This document shows, piece by piece, positions 17,160 through 27,200 of a stretch of DNA of 64,000 nt. Each line of letters begins with the position of its first letter. Position 1 is the stretch's first letter. The DNA comes from Rhizobiaceae bacterium (GTDB lineage Bacteria; Pseudomonadota; Alphaproteobacteria; Rhizobiales; Rhizobiaceae). Both the position numbers and the translations under genes were made by a program. The notes beneath the pieces were generated by a model. That model was given only the letters and a program-made list of their open reading frames with translations, searched no databases and was not told where the DNA came from. Location of the stretch: NCBI GenBank assembly GCA_023953835.1, contig JAMLJB010000001.1, forward strand, positions 124,001 to 188,000. The letters run 5' to 3'.

Positions 17160-17852
17160 ATGCATCTGACGCCGGAGGAATGGACGGCGGTGCGGCTGTC
17201 GCTGAAAGTCGCCTTCTGGGCAATGGCGGGCAGCCTGCCGCTCGGTCTCGCCATCGCGATGCTGCTTGCGCGCCGCGAATTCTGGGGCAAGTCGATCCTG
17301 AACGGCGTTGTCCATCTGCCGCTGGTCCTGCCGCCCGTCGTGACCGGCTACCTCCTTTTGCTCACTTTCGGAAAGCGCGGCCCGGTGGGCGCATTCCTCG
17401 CAGACTATTTCGGCATCGTGTTTTCCTTTCGCTGGACCGGCGCCGCGCTTGCGTGCGCGGTCATGGGCTTTCCGCTGATGGTGCGTGCAATGCGGCTTTC
17501 CATCGAAGCAGTCGATCAGAGGCTCGAAGCCGCAGCATCGACGCTCGGCGCTTCGCGCGCCTGGGTGTTCGCAACCATAACCCTGCCGCTGATCCTTCCC
17601 GGCATCATCGCGGGGATGGTGCTTTCCTTCGCCAAGGCCATGGGCGAGTTTGGCGCAACCATCACATTCGTCTCGAACATCCCCGGGGAAACGCAGACAC
17701 TGCCCTCCGCGATCTATACGTTCACACAGGTGCCGGGCGGTGAAACCGGCGCGCTTCGGCTTACCCTCATTTCCATCGTCATTGCCATGGCCGCGTTGAT
17801 CGTGTCCGAATATCTCGCAAGGCGCGCGGGCCGCAGGCTTATCGTCGAATGA
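17160..17852 (+). CDS. modB: Molybdate ABC transporter permease ModB
   Basis: 230 residues with five predicted membrane helices and the EAA loop EAAASTLGASRAWVFATITLP facing the ATPase. The first helix starts near residue 12. Length and the sequence FAKAMGEFGATI are typical of ModB. Its ATG at 17160 follows the ModE-like operator, and its stop overlaps modC. It forms the membrane channel for molybdate uptake. The periplasmic binding protein ModA is not encoded upstream, where it usually is. Confidence 0.92.
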   Translation: MHLTPEEWTAVRLSLKVAFWAMAGSLPLGLAIAMLLARREFWGKSILNGVVHLPLVLPPVVTGYLLLLTFGKRGPVGAFLADYFGIVFSFRWTGAALACAVMGFPLMVRAMRLSIEAVDQRLEAAASTLGASRAWVFATITLPLILPGIIAGMVLSFAKAMGEFGATITFVSNIPGETQTLPSAIYTFTQVPGGETGALRLTLISIVIAMAALIVSEYLARRAGRRLIVE

Positions 17853-18961
17853 CCCTTTCCGTGGATGTCCGTCACCGACAGGGAGATTTCGAGATTGAAG
17901 CGCGCTTCGAGAGCGCTGGTCGGCTTACCGCGATTTTCGGTTCGTCGGGCTCCGGGAAAACCTCGATCACGAACATGATCAGCGGCCTGCTGAGGCCGAC
18001 AAAGGGGCGCATCGCCACCGACGACCGCGTTCTTGTCGACACGCAAAAGGGCATATACGTGGCTCCCCATAAGAGGCGGATCGGCTACGTATTCCAGGAT
18101 GCGCGGCTGTTTCCGCACATGAGCGTCGAACAGAACCTCAAATATGGACGATGGTTCGCCCCGAGAACGGACCGCTACGCGACATTCGAGCGGATAGCGG
18201 AGATGCTGGGCATTTCCCACCTTCTGGCCCGCAAACCCGCCACGCTTTCCGGGGGAGAGACGCAGCGCGTGGCCATCGGGCGAGCCCTGCTCACAAGCCC
18301 GAAGATGCTGCTGATGGATGAGCCGCTGGCTTCGCTGGACGACGCGCGCAAGGAGCAGATTCTGCCCTATATCGAGCGGCTGCGCGACGAACTGGACATC
18401 CCCGTGGTCTATGTGAGCCACTCCATTGCGGAAGTCGCGCGGCTCGCCACCGACATTGTCGTGCTGTCTGAGGGACGCGTGGTGATTGCCGGCACCACGG
18501 CCGACATCATGCGGCGACCAGATTTGCTGCCGATCGAAGAGCAGGGGGAGAGCGGCGCCCTGCTGGCGGCAACGGTGCTGGCGCAGGACAATGCATTCGG
18601 CATGACCGTGCTGAACAGCGCAGCAGGTAAATTATCCCTCCCCGCATTCGACGCCGCACCGGGAACGAAGCTGCGCGTGCGGATCCGTGCCCGCGACGTG
18701 ATGATTGCGACCAGGAAGCCGCAGGGAATAAGCGCGCTCAATGTATTTCCCGGGCGCATCCGCTCGATTGTTCCGACCGGCCCCACGCAGGTTGAGGTGG
18801 AGGTCGACTGCGGTGGGACCGTGGTGCTTTCGCGCATCACGCGCCAGTCGGAAGCGACGCTCAAACTCGGGGTCGGCAGCGATGTATTTGCGATCGTAAA
18901 GACAGTAAGCTTCGACAGGTCCAGCCTGACGCTCGGCGGACCGACGAACGGAGATGCCTGA
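17849..18961 (+). CDS. modC: Molybdate ABC transporter ATP-binding protein ModC
   Basis: 370 residues, full length. ATPase domain: Walker A GSSGSGKTS near residue 33, Q-loop VFQDARLF, signature LSGGETQR near residue 130 and Walker B MLLMDEPL. The C-terminal 130 residues form the ModC accessory (TOBE/Mop-like) region that binds oxyanions. The ATG overlaps the modB stop. It drives molybdate import. Confidence 0.93.
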   Translation: MTLSVDVRHRQGDFEIEARFESAGRLTAIFGSSGSGKTSITNMISGLLRPTKGRIATDDRVLVDTQKGIYVAPHKRRIGYVFQDARLFPHMSVEQNLKYGRWFAPRTDRYATFERIAEMLGISHLLARKPATLSGGETQRVAIGRALLTSPKMLLMDEPLASLDDARKEQILPYIERLRDELDIPVVYVSHSIAEVARLATDIVVLSEGRVVIAGTTADIMRRPDLLPIEEQGESGALLAATVLAQDNAFGMTVLNSAAGKLSLPAFDAAPGTKLRVRIRARDVMIATRKPQGISALNVFPGRIRSIVPTGPTQVEVEVDCGGTVVLSRITRQSEATLKLGVGSDVFAIVKTVSFDRSSLTLGGPTNGDA

Positions 18962-18962
18962 A

Positions 18963-19304
18963 ATGCCCTCGCTCAGCTTGCGCATCAATCTCGACCCGGA
19001 GGGACGCATCGGCCCGGGTAAAGTGGAACTTCTGGAAAACATCGCCTCCTTCGGTTCCATCTCCGCTGCCGCGCGTGAAATGCAGATGTCCTACAAGCAC
19101 GCCTGGGATCTGGTCGAGGAAATGAACAAGCTGTTCGGAAAGCCACTGATTGCGGCGCAAACCGGCGGGAAGCACGGCGGCGGCGCGCAGCTCACGCCGC
19201 TTGGGCTGTCAGTCGTTGGACGCTTCCGTGCAATCGAACGCGCCGCAACAAGCGCGGCGCTCTCCCACCTCAACGCATTGCAGGAAGAAATCGAGAGCGC
19301 CTAA
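18963..19304 (+). CDS. modE: ModE-type molybdate-responsive regulator
   Basis: 113 residues from the ATG at 18963; an ATG at 18954 sits directly on the GGAG ribosome site, so the later start is preferred. It is a winged helix with FGSISAAAREMQMSYKHAWD and GGKHGGGAQLTPLG, the ModE DNA-binding domain. The C-terminal Mop (molybdate-binding) domains of the long E. coli form are absent, so it is the short form common in alphaproteobacteria. Third gene of the mod operon; it probably acts at the operator at 17128-17147. Confidence 0.88.
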   Translation: MPSLSLRINLDPEGRIGPGKVELLENIASFGSISAAAREMQMSYKHAWDLVEEMNKLFGKPLIAAQTGGKHGGGAQLTPLGLSVVGRFRAIERAATSAALSHLNALQEEIESA

Positions 19305-19311
19305 AGCCGCC

Positions 19312-21078
19312 TTAGGCGCTTTCCAACGCTCGCAACGGCTTTGCGAGAGGCTCCTCGGCGAGGAGGCCACCAGCGCGAAGCAGACCGGCAAAGCGGCCAC
19401 CCTGTGCGGCAAGCTCATCGAAACCGCCCATTTCGACCACCTTGCCGCTGTCCATGAAAATCACCAGATCGGCATCACGGACGGTCGAAAGTCGGTGCGC
19501 GATTACGAAGGTCGTGCGGTTCGAACGGAGGCCGTCAATCGCCATTTTGACCTTTTCCTCGGTCTCGACGTCAAGCGCGCTGGTCGCTTCATCCAGCACG
19601 AGAATAGGCGCATCCTTCAGCATAGCGCGCGCGATTGCGATGCGCTGGCGTTCACCGCCGGAAAGCTGGCTACCACGCTCGCCCGCAATCGTGTCGTAGC
19701 CGTCGCTCTTGGCGCCGATGAAATCAGCGGCAGAAGCAGCGGATGCCGCGCCGTGCACATCTTCACGCGAGGCATCCTCGCGACCCACGCGGATGTTGCT
19801 TTCGATGCTGCGGTTGAACAGGCCTGCGTCCTGAAACACGGTGGCGATCGACTGGCGGAGCGACCGGCGCGTCACCTTGGAGATGTCGACACCATCCACG
19901 AGAATGCGGCCCTCATCCGGCTCCTGAACGCGCTGCAAGAGGTTGATCAGCGTCGTCTTCCCTGCGCCGGTCGGTCCTACGATGGCAACCGTCTGGCCGG
20001 GTTCTACAGCAAACGATACATGCTCGACGCCCTGTCCCGACTTCTCGAAGTGGAAAGTGACGTCCTCGAACGCAACGCGACCCTTGACGTTTTCGAGTTC
20101 GGGAAGCCCGGCCGGTTCCTTCGACAGCGTCGCCGCCTCTTCCATCGCGTAGAAGTCTTCAAGTTTCACACGCGCATCGAAAATCTGGTTCACAAAGGTC
20201 GTGATCTGGTCGAGGCGGGCAATCAGAAGATTCGCAAAGCCGGTGAATGCGATGATCGAGCCGACCGGCAATTCGCCGCGCATCACAAGATAGGAACCAA
20301 TGACGAGGACAACCATCATGGAGATGGTTGCGGAAAGCCGGTTCAGCGCGCTGGCGAGCGCCCACCAGTCGAGCACGGGATTCTGTGCTGAGAGCAGCTT
20401 GCGAAAATGATTGCGCAGTGACTCGGTCTCGATCGCGACACGATTGAAGCCCTGCACCACCGAAACGTTTCCGACCGTATCGGTGACATGGGAGAACACA
20501 TTGTGATGATGCTGCTCGACACGCTGCTGGCCCTGCTTGGTCTTACGCATAACCAGCCGTCCGATCGCGATATAGACCACCGCGAGCACCAGCAGCACGC
20601 AGGACATGCGCACATCCATCGCAAGGGCGGTGGGAACCAGCAGCACAAGCGTCACCGCCGTGCCAAGCTGGGTACGCAGAAATTCCAGCCAGAGTGTTTG
20701 GAGCGAATCCACTGCCCGCAACATGGTGTGCAGGGAGTTCGACGTGCCCCGCCCCGTATGCCAGGACAGCGGCATCGAGATCACGCGTTCATAGGCGCGC
20801 GTCATCACATCGGCGCGCAATGAATGCGCCAGACGGTCGGCCCCGCGTGCCACCAGCACGAATGCTATGATGTTGAAGCCGCCGAGGCCCGCCCAAAGCG
20901 CAAGCGTGGGGACCACGTCGCGCTTTTCGGTGATCGCATCGATAACCTGTCCAAACAGGATTGGTTCGGCGATGACCACGAGCGAAAGCACCACATTGGC
21001 GGCGCAAATGAAGAAGGTGCGCTTCTTGTCGGCGCCAAGATAGCGCAAAGCCCGGAAATAGACCTGAAGCAAAGTCAC
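19312..21078 (-). CDS. ndvA: Cyclic beta-1,2-glucan ABC exporter NdvA
   Basis: 588 residues from a GTG at 21078 with GAGGGAAGAG just upstream; a longer frame to 21153 has no ribosome site. The N-terminal six-helix ABC exporter domain (about 15-310) is followed by an ATPase domain: Walker A GPTGAGKTT near 369, signature LSGGERQR near 476 and Walker B ILVLDEAT. NdvA exports cyclic beta-1,2-glucan made by NdvB to the periplasm, important for hypo-osmotic adaptation and host interaction in rhizobia and Brucella. It lies directly downstream of ndvB. Confidence 0.95.
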   Translation of the reverse strand: MTLLQVYFRALRYLGADKKRTFFICAANVVLSLVVIAEPILFGQVIDAITEKRDVVPTLALWAGLGGFNIIAFVLVARGADRLAHSLRADVMTRAYERVISMPLSWHTGRGTSNSLHTMLRAVDSLQTLWLEFLRTQLGTAVTLVLLVPTALAMDVRMSCVLLVLAVVYIAIGRLVMRKTKQGQQRVEQHHHNVFSHVTDTVGNVSVVQGFNRVAIETESLRNHFRKLLSAQNPVLDWWALASALNRLSATISMMVVLVIGSYLVMRGELPVGSIIAFTGFANLLIARLDQITTFVNQIFDARVKLEDFYAMEEAATLSKEPAGLPELENVKGRVAFEDVTFHFEKSGQGVEHVSFAVEPGQTVAIVGPTGAGKTTLINLLQRVQEPDEGRILVDGVDISKVTRRSLRQSIATVFQDAGLFNRSIESNIRVGREDASREDVHGAASAASAADFIGAKSDGYDTIAGERGSQLSGGERQRIAIARAMLKDAPILVLDEATSALDVETEEKVKMAIDGLRSNRTTFVIAHRLSTVRDADLVIFMDSGKVVEMGGFDELAAQGGRFAGLLRAGGLLAEEPLAKPLRALESA

Positions 21079-21252
21079 CGTCTCTTCCCTCTCCCGGGGA
21101 TTGTGCACCGCACCATCGGATGCTGAGATACAGTTTTCATTGGCAAAAATCAATGTCCGACATCAGCAACCGTTGCATTGGGCCTATGCAGTTTTTGCAA
21201 TACCCTCAGCACGTGCCCGTCGGAATGCCTTCAAAGCAGATCAAAATGGCAA

Positions 21253-21275
21253 GGATAGGGCCAATCGCCCTATCC
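21253..21275 (-). terminator. Hairpin downstream of ndvB
   Basis: GGATAGGGC and GCCCTATCC form a perfect 9-bp stem with a 5-base loop just after the ndvB stop. The following T content on the minus strand is modest (TTGCCATTTT), so termination before ndvA may be partial. Confidence 0.6.
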
Positions 21276-21285
21276 AAAGCAGAAA

Positions 21286-24200
21286 TTACGCCGGAATTTG
21301 AACGACAACCTCGACCGATTTGCCCTCGGCAATCGGAACTGAAGTTCCGGCATCCTTACCGCCAACCAGGATCTTGCGGCCCTTTACGCCCTTCTTCCGC
21401 TCCACCGAAATGCGGAATTTCGCACCTGCGATATGGAGTGTAGCCGAGAACCCTTTCCAATCGCCCGGAATGACAGGATCTATGGTCAACCTGTCCCCTG
21501 CCCTTCGGATGCCGAGGATATATTCGACCGCTGCCCGATAGAGCCAGCCCGCAGAACCCGTATACCAGGTCCAGCCGCCTCTGCCCCCCTTGTCGTCTTC
21601 CGAATACACATCCGCCGCGACCACATAGGGTTCGACGCGGTAGCGCTCAGCACTCTCCGCGTCCAGAGCGTGGTTGACCGGATTGAGCATGGAGAAGCAC
21701 CTGTATGCCGCGTCGGCCTGTCCGAGTTCTGCAAGCGCGCAGACCACCCACGTCGCGGCATGGGTATATTGCCCCCCGTTCTCGCGCACGCCCGGCGGAT
21801 AGGCCTTGATATAGCCGGGATCGAGTTGCGTGGCGTCAGAGAATGGCGGCGTGAACAGCTTGATGATGTTGAGATCGTCGTCGACGAGTTCGCGCATGAC
21901 TGCTTCCATTGCCGTGCGCGAGCGTGTCTCGTCGCCGTCGCCGGACAACACGCTCCATGACTGCGCAATGGAATCGATGCGGCATTCGGCGGAACCGCGC
22001 GATCCGAGCGGCGTGCCGTCATCAAAGCTGCCACGCCGATACCATTCGCCGTCCCAAGCCACATTTTCAAGCGCGCGCTTCAGTCGGCCCGCGTGCTTTT
22101 TCCAGGCATCCGCATGCTTTCCGTCGCCCTGCTCGCGCGCGATCGAGGCAAACTCCGTCAGGACTTTCAACAGGAACCAGCCAAGCCAGACGCTCTCGCC
22201 CCGACCTTGCGCGCCGACATTGTTCATGCCGTCGTTCCAATCGCCGCCCAGGATTAGCGGAAGTCCGCCCTCGCCGGTGCGCTTGACCGCAAGATCGATT
22301 GCGCGGGCGCAATGTTCGTAGAGCGAGACCTTCGTCTTGGATATTTCAGGTGTGAAGAACGCATCGTGCTGGCCGGATTGAAGCTCCTGACCCTCGATGA
22401 AAGGTATCTGTTCCTTCAATATGTCGACGTCACCTGTGGTCGCGATATAGTGCGAGACCGCGTAGCCGAGCCATGCCACATCATCCGATATGATTGTCCG
22501 CACGCCGGCACCCGTGCGCGGCAGCCACCAGTGCTGCACATCGCCCTCTGCAAATTGCCGGTGGGCCGCATTGAGTATCTGGCCACGGGCCAGCGACGGG
22601 TCCTGCAACATCAGCGCAAGCGTGTCCTGCAACTGGTCGCGGAACCCGAATGCGCCGCTGGACTGGTAGAAAGCGGATCGCGCGCGAATGCGGCACGACA
22701 GGCTTTGGTAGGGCAGCCAGTTGTTGACCATCGCGTTGAACGCCAGATCCGGCGTGTGCACCTGCAGCGTGTCGAGGAATGAGCGCCAGTTCTTTTCGAT
22801 CTCGCCCAGTCTTTCTCCAAAATCGCGCGCGCGATGGTGGGCCACAAGACGGCTTGCTTCGGAAATCGAACCGGCGTCGCCAAGCAGCAGCAGGATCGAC
22901 GCTTCACCGCCGGTCGGCACCTCGATGTCGTGGGCCATGGCGGCGCATGGGTCGACCCCCGCTTCTGCTTTCCCGCTCAGGTCGCGGCAGTTCAGCACAG
23001 CGCCCGGTGCAAGCACGCTGCGCTCGCGGCCGAAAAACTCCGCGCGATCGGCGGTGAACGAGTGTGTATCCCGGTCGGAACCGAGGAAGGCAACGCGGTC
23101 GCCGAAATCGAGGCTGTAGGGATTGGCCGCGAGCACCGCGCCGGTCGCCGCATCGAGCGACGGCACGATTGCCGGTCCCGAACGGGCGCGGTTGTTGCCC
23201 ATCACCCATTCCGCATAGGAGTAGACACGCAAGCGCAGGGTCGATCGGCCTGAATTGACCAGCCGCAGCCGCGTGATCTTCACGGGATCGGCGGAATCCA
23301 CGATCTGCGTCGCTTCAACCGTCAGCCCGCCGCGGGAAGCGGTGAAGATGCTGTAGCCCTGTCCGTGGCGCGCCTCATAGGTGACAGACGGGTCACGCAG
23401 CAACGCGGCAAAGGGCGACAAGGCCGTGCCCGTTTCCCGGTTGACCACGTAGATGCCCTCCCCGGGGCGGTTTGAAACAGGGTCGTTCGACCACGGGGTG
23501 AGCTGAAAATCGCGACTGTTGCGGCTCCATGTGAAGGACGCACCTTCGGACGAGGTGTGGAAGCCGAAGTTCTCGTTCGCCATGACGTTGATCCATGGCT
23601 GCGGCGTGTGGCGTCCTCCGGTGAGCCGCACGACATATTCCGAGCCGTGCTTGTCAAAGCCGCCTATGCCGTTCCAGTAGGTCAGGTCGGAACCGTCCGC
23701 GGGCGCCGCTTGTCCCGTCGCCCTGCGCGGCTGGCGCGCAATCGGCAGGTTGACGGCGTCATTGTTCGTCACCTTGACGACTTCGACCGCTTGCGTCTCA
23801 CGCTCCTGAATGATGGCGGCCTCCGCGCGTTCGATCTGGTCGAAGATCGTGCCGTTGCGCGTGTGCAGGACAATGCGCGCGACCGCGAGCAAAGTCCTGT
23901 AGGAATGCTGGTCCATCAGGTCGCGGCGAACAGCGAAGATATGCTGGCGCGGACCAAATTCGTGGCCCCGCAAACGGCTGTTTTCGCATAGGTTTTCAAT
24001 TGCTTGCTGCAGATCCTGCACATAGGAGGACGCCTGCTCGTTCACGATCACCAGATCGGCAAGCAGCCCACGCGCGCGCATGTATTCCTGATACCGCAGC
24101 GCCTGCGCGACGATTTCGATATCCGCAATATCCGCGATGCGCAGCGCGAAAATCGGGAAATCACCGGAGATCGCCATTGGCCAGAGCGCCGACTGGCTGC

Positions 24201-27200
24201 CCATGCCCTGGGCTATGGTCTCGGGCGGCATGCGCAGGTTGCGGTCCGGATAGAGCAGGTATCCCGCAATCTTCTGGACATTGGCAGCGTCCGAAAGGCT
24301 CAAGCCACAATGGCGCGTCTGGACCTGCGATCTGGTCCACGACAACGTCATCTGGCGCTGGAAGCTGTCCGGGTGGTTGAGTTGCGCATAGTAGCCTTCA
24401 ACTTCGGCCTTGTCCTTCCCGACCACTGTCCAGAAGGTGACTACGACCTTCTTGTTGGCGGGCACCCGTACCCGGCAACGCAGCGCCATCACTGGGTCGA
24501 GCACGAAGCCCTGATTGCCCGCGAACCGTCCCGGACCGTCGAATGCAGCCGCGTCCGCAATGGTACGCCCTCGCCCGAGGAACGCGCGGCGGTCGGTTTC
24601 GGCTTCGGTTTCGCGGGAGCCGCCCGACGTTTCCGTCACAAAATGCGCCAGTGCGACATCAGGCTCGCCTGCCGACCTTTTGCGGCGCTCCGCGTAGATC
24701 ACGCCGCCATTCTCCGCGATCTCGGTCTTGACGAACATTTTCGAGAACGCCGGATGCGCATTGTCATTCGCCTCATAGGCGAGCGCCAACTCGGCATAGG
24801 ATGTGAGTTCGATGTGGCGGTCACTGTCGCCTTCGTTGAAAAGGGTCACGCGGCGCGCCTCGCCATTTCCCTCGGAAACGACGATGCACTCCACCTCCGA
24901 CCGCAGCGTCCCGACGAGCTTGCTGAACGTTGCCTTGTCATCACTGAACAGCACATTCGCCTTCTCTTCCGGCGCGGTCTTTGGTTCGGCGGTGGCCGAC
25001 CACCAGTCGCCTGTCGCCACGTCGCGCAGGAAGATGAACGTTCCCATCCGGTTCTCGGTGGGGTCCGGTTGCCAGCGCGTGACGGCGAGGTCGTTCCAGC
25101 GGCTGTACCCCGAACCCGTTGCGGCGACCATGACCTGATAGCTGCCATTCGACATGATGCCGGTCGCGCGCATGGCGGAAAGCGGCTCGATGACGAGGCG
25201 CGTGTCCGGCGTATGCTCGACCACGTCCACCTTGACGCGTTCGTCCGCCTCCGTGCGGACGGTTGCGATCGGAATGTCGCGTGGCGCGCGTTCCTGAAGC
25301 AGCAGTTCCGCGGCCTCGATGATCGGATCGCTGTGGAAGCGGTCGCGCAACCGCCCTTCAAAGACGATGTTCGAAATGGCTGCGATCGACATGCCCTGAT
25401 GGTGCGCATAGTAGTTGTACACGACCGCGCAATCCGCACCCTCAGGCACGCGCTGCGGGGTGAAATCGATGGCGTCGTAATATCCGTAGCGGCCAAGCCC
25501 GCCGATGGAAGCCAGCCGCTCCAGGTTCTGCACGGCCTCGCGCGGCATAAACTGCGAAGCGAGGATTGTTGCATAGGGAGCAATGACGGTGTTCTGCGCC
25601 AGTCCGCGCTTGAGGCCAAGTCCGGGCACACCAAAATTGGTGTACTGATAGGTCATCTCATGATCGCGCGCATTGTAAGCGGCTTCGGAAATTCCCCACG
25701 GAATGCCCTTGGAGTCGCCATACTGAATCTGGCGCTTGATGATGAGGTGGCTGGTCTGGTTAAGCAGCCCGCCGTTTGGCTCCTTCATCACGAGCGGCGG
25801 CATCAGATATTCGAACATCGACCCCGACCAGGACATCAGGGCGCCGGAGAACCCGATCTCGACGATGGGGCGACCGAGCTTGAACCAGTGGTCGGTGGGA
25901 ATGTCGCCCTTTGCAATGGCGTAGAGGCTGGTCATCCGGCATTCGGACGCCAAAAGGTCGTAACAGCTCTCATCGAGCTGATGCTCCTCGACGCGATAGC
26001 CGATGGACAGCAGCTTGCGGTCGCGGCTCAGCAGGAAAGAAAAGTCCATTTCGAGCGCGAAGGCTCGCGCCCGATGACGAATAGCGTCGAGCCGCTTGCG
26101 AAGATCGTCCACGCGCTCCTTGTCGCCGTGTGAATCGTCGACATGCGCCTCTGCGGTTCGTTCAAGCATGGCGGACCAGTCGGCGAGTTGCTCGCTCTGC
26201 ACTGTGCCCGCCTCGTGATGTATGCCATCGGCGAGCTTGCGTATTTCACCTGCGAGAACCGCGAGGTTGATCGTGCGGATGGAGGCCATTTCCGGCTCGC
26301 TGCGCACCGTCTGAACCGCGCGGCGCATGCCCTCGATCCGGTCGCTCAGCCGTTGGCGCAGGGGACGGAGCGTCCGGCGATCATCGGGCACCACGCGCAG
26401 GCTTTCCTCCAGCACGTCCACAACGTCGAGCATTCCCTCAAAGTCGCCTTGCAGATAGACCGACGGCGCTTCCGCCCATTCGCCGCATGCGCCCGCCATG
26501 GTGATGAGATGGCCGGCGAGATTGCCGCTATCGACGCTCGAAATGTAGAGCGGGTGGAGCGGCAGCAGCGTCTTTGTGTCGTACCAATTGTAAAGGTGCC
26601 CGCGATGGCGCTCCATGCGTTCCAGCGTTCCGAGCGTGGCCTCCATGCGCTCCACTGCGTCGCGCATCGAAATCCAGCCGAAATCGCGCGCTGAAACCAC
26701 GGAGAGAAGGTAGACACCGACATTGGTCGGAGAGGTTCGGTTGGCAACCACGGGCACCGGCACTTCCTGCATGTTGTCGGGCGGCAGGAATGAATGCTCG
26801 GCGGTCACGTGGGTTTCGTAATAGTGCCAGGTACGCCTGGCGATATTGCGCAGCCGACGGCGATCGTCCGGCTCCAGTATGAGCCGGTCCTCCGTCTCCG
26901 CCGAGCGGCTGATAAGCCAGGCAAATGCCGGCGATCCGGCCCAGAACACGGCGAAAAACGCAGCGACGACAGCGCCGGTAGAATGCGCGACCAGCGGGAT
27001 TAGGAGGCCGGCGACCGCAATGGCGACCGCCCCATACATCAGGCTGTAGTAGAATTTCAGCGTGTTGCCGCCGTTTCTTTGCGCCTGCGATGCCGGGCGC
27101 CATTCTAGCAGATGCTGGTGGCTGAAATGCAGCCGGTAGAAGGTGCGGACGATGGCGTCTCCCATCATCCACGCCGTATGCGCCATCAGCACGGTCTTGA

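Noticed and set aside
24004..26133. A 709-codon + strand frame inside ndvB
   Set aside because: It is antisense to an intact, well-matched NdvB reading frame; long shadow frames are expected in GC-rich coding DNA.
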